Of a stretch of 64,000 nucleotides of DNA, positions 62,470 through 64,000 are shown piece by piece. The DNA comes from Panonychus citri (taxonomy: Eukaryota; Arthropoda; Arachnida; Trombidiformes; Tetranychidae): positions 2,542,001 through 2,606,000 of the forward strand of contig NW_026515545.1 of assembly GCF_014898815.1 (NCBI RefSeq), read 5' to 3'. Position numbers and translations under genes: made by a program. Positions within the stretch are counted from its first letter, which is position 1; each line of letters begins with the position of its first letter. Under the pieces are notes generated by a model. The model saw only the letters and a list, made by a program, of their open reading frames with translations. It ran no database searches and was not told the origin of the DNA.

Positions 62470-64000
62470 GAAATTCTGTCCTTCAAAACTTATTCAATTC
62501 AATCGATGATAATAATCTAATTTTTATGAAGGTTAAAATTAATGATATCGATTTTTCTGCTCTAGTTGATACTGGGTCTGACGTGACTATAATAACAAGA
62601 GAAATAGTTAATCGACTTCATGTCTCGATTGAATCATATCAAGGTCCAAGGACAGACACAGCGAGTAATTTGCCATTAAAACCATCAGGACAAATTACAT
62701 TAACTTTCACTCTTATCGATTCACATTCAGAGATAATTAAAATCCAATCAACTGTAATGGTTGTCGATTATTTACCTGCAGGAATAGAAATTCTAATAGG
62801 ACAAGACATAGCGAGAATTGCTTCGCTTGAAATAAATTGTTCCAATAAAACTGTAGTAATTTCTAGAGAGACAAATAATGGTGATGATTCATCATCAGAT
62901 GAATCACTGCCTGACATTTGGGACTCGGAAAGTGATGAAGAGGGACAACTGACTATGGTTAATGTCCCTCGTAAAGAGGAACAATTTAATTTGGATTCTG
63001 GTCTTGAGCATATTGAGAAAGAGAAAGTTCAACAATTGTTAATCGCTCATCGCAATTGTTTCTCTTTCTCTGGGGAAAAAATTGGGAAAACTCAAATGGT
63101 TAAACATCAAATTAACACGGGAGATCATCCTCCGATTCATCAACCACCATACCGATTATCGGCATTGAAACGGGAATTAGCCACGAAAATGATTGATGAA
63201 TTAATTGATGATGGTTTCGTGGTTCCATCAAACTCTCCATGGGCCTCACCCATCGTGATGGTTGACAAGAAGGCGGGAGAGAAGAGATTCTGTGTCGATT
63301 ATCGAAGGTTGAATTCGGTAACAAAAAAAGATGTTTACCCATTACCCGATATCCAATTAGCTTTGGATTGCTTACAAGGAGCTAAATATTTCACTTTGTT
63401 AGATTTGAAAAGTGGATATTATCAAATTGCAATGGATCCAGTTGATCAAGAGAAAACGGCTTTCATCACACAAGATGGTTTGTTTGAATTTGTTGTGATG
63501 CCCTTTGGACTGACTTGCGCTCCTGCCACTTTTCAAAGGTTAATGGATCGAGTGATTTCGGGTTTGAAATATAATTGTGTATTAGTTTACATTGATGATG
63601 TTATCATTTTTTCCAAAACATTCGAGGAACATTTAATACACTTAGATTTAGTATTGATGAGGCTATCAGATGCTTCACTTACCCTTAAACCATCCAAGTG
63701 TTTTTTCGGTAAATCAGAGATCTTATATTTAGGCCACAAGATAACAAAAGAGGGTCAGTATCCCGATGAAAACAAACTGACCGCAATTAAGAATTACCCT
63801 CTTCCAGCTAATTTAACTGACGTAAGGGCATTCGTTGCTCTCTGCTCTTACTTTCGAAGATTCATTGAGGGTTTCGCAATTACGGCTAAACCATTGACTA
63901 ACTTAACAAGAAAAGAAATTGGTTTTAATTGGGGAAAAGAACAAGATGATGCTTTTCAAGAATTGAAATCCAAATTAACTAATCCACCGCTTTTAGTTCA
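62460..64000 (+). CDS. pol: Pol polyprotein of the Ty3/Gypsy element, partial (protease, RT, start of RNase H)
   Basis: This frame is -1 relative to gag and is open from 62334. An ATG sits at 62460, overlapping gag by 10 bases. The aspartic protease active site is in ALVDTGSDVT, with the GAT codon of DTG at 62568, and IEILIGQDI follows. The reverse transcriptase follows a linker: SPWASPIVMVDKKAG, FTLLDLKSGYYQI and the catalytic YIDD at 63588-63599. LYLGHKI and SYFRRFI mark the end of RT, and the RNase H region begins (FNWGKEQDDAFQELKSKL). It runs off the window with no stop. Confidence 0.92.
   Translation, partial: MVLRNSVLQNLFNSIDDNNLIFMKVKINDIDFSALVDTGSDVTIITREIVNRLHVSIESYQGPRTDTASNLPLKPSGQITLTFTLIDSHSEIIKIQSTVMVVDYLPAGIEILIGQDIARIASLEINCSNKTVVISRETNNGDDSSSDESLPDIWDSESDEEGQLTMVNVPRKEEQFNLDSGLEHIEKEKVQQLLIAHRNCFSFSGEKIGKTQMVKHQINTGDHPPIHQPPYRLSALKRELATKMIDELIDDGFVVPSNSPWASPIVMVDKKAGEKRFCVDYRRLNSVTKKDVYPLPDIQLALDCLQGAKYFTLLDLKSGYYQIAMDPVDQEKTAFITQDGLFEFVVMPFGLTCAPATFQRLMDRVISGLKYNCVLVYIDDVIIFSKTFEEHLIHLDLVLMRLSDASLTLKPSKCFFGKSEILYLGHKITKEGQYPDENKLTAIKNYPLPANLTDVRAFVALCSYFRRFIEGFAITAKPLTNLTRKEIGFNWGKEQDDAFQELKSKLTNPPLLV

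Larger units (their letters stand above)
60325..64000 (+). mobile_element. Ty3/Gypsy-type LTR retrotransposon, 5' part, cut by window edge
   Basis: Order seen: 5' LTR, primer-binding site, spliced ORF, small ORF, gag with zinc knuckle, and pol with protease, reverse transcriptase and start of RNase H. Protease before RT, a YIDD box and the gag/knuckle arrangement place it in Ty3/Gypsy; I cannot see integrase or the 3' LTR. Gag and pol frames are free of stops apart from the frame change between them, so the element may be young. Confidence 0.88.

Overview
The window looks like an AT-rich nuclear arthropod genome, most likely a mite (Acariformes; a Tetranychus-like animal is my guess, not proven). 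The clues are introns of about 90-600 nt with GTAAGT-type donors and pyrimidine-rich acceptors, arthropod-type genes, and very abundant GA/CT and GAT/ATC simple repeats. I see no tRNA, rRNA or CRISPR.

1-18.4 kb is a compact block of six genes: CPSF4/CPSF30 (minus, cut by the left edge); a 184-residue coiled-coil protein that may be a Mis12-type kinetochore subunit (plus); adducin (minus, 11 exons, 734 aa); F-actin capping protein alpha (plus, 6 exons, 290 aa); the GINS subunit SLD5 (minus, one exon); and a NocA/Elbow-type NET-family zinc-finger regulator (plus, 2 exons, 574 aa). Genes are paired head-to-head or tail-to-tail.

The standout structure is the adducin/CapZ-alpha head-to-head pair. 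Both proteins cap actin barbed ends. Their upstream regions contain a perfect 276-bp inverted repeat (10441-10716 and 11928-12203, no mismatch or gap when compared base by base) around a 1.2-kb spacer. The homology resumes at the two start codons: the first 41 coding bases are about 85% identical and both proteins begin MEIS-x-TT. An inverted duplication of a promoter, leader and start codon therefore appears to drive both genes, and its noncoding part is better preserved than its coding part.

18.4-59.6 kb is a gene-poor stretch downstream of the NET-family gene. It is full of microsatellites and an over-represented octamer (CAATTAAC/GTTAATTG), with a few higher-complexity islands that look like regulatory DNA. 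Within it are a probable spliced plus-strand transcript at 51.07-51.8 kb, a candidate 52-aa single-pass membrane protein at 53.4-53.6 kb, and a candidate 63-aa ORF at 21.2 kb.

59.6-60.2 kb holds a coiled-coil reading frame with no start codon (possibly a Nup62-like fragment) and an isolated first-exon-like segment on the minus strand. From about 60.3 kb to the right edge lies a Ty3/Gypsy LTR retrotransposon: 5' LTR, primer-binding site, a spliced 165-aa ORF, a 58-aa ORF, gag, and a pol in the -1 frame that runs off the window. The two ORFs and the intron ahead of gag are unusual.
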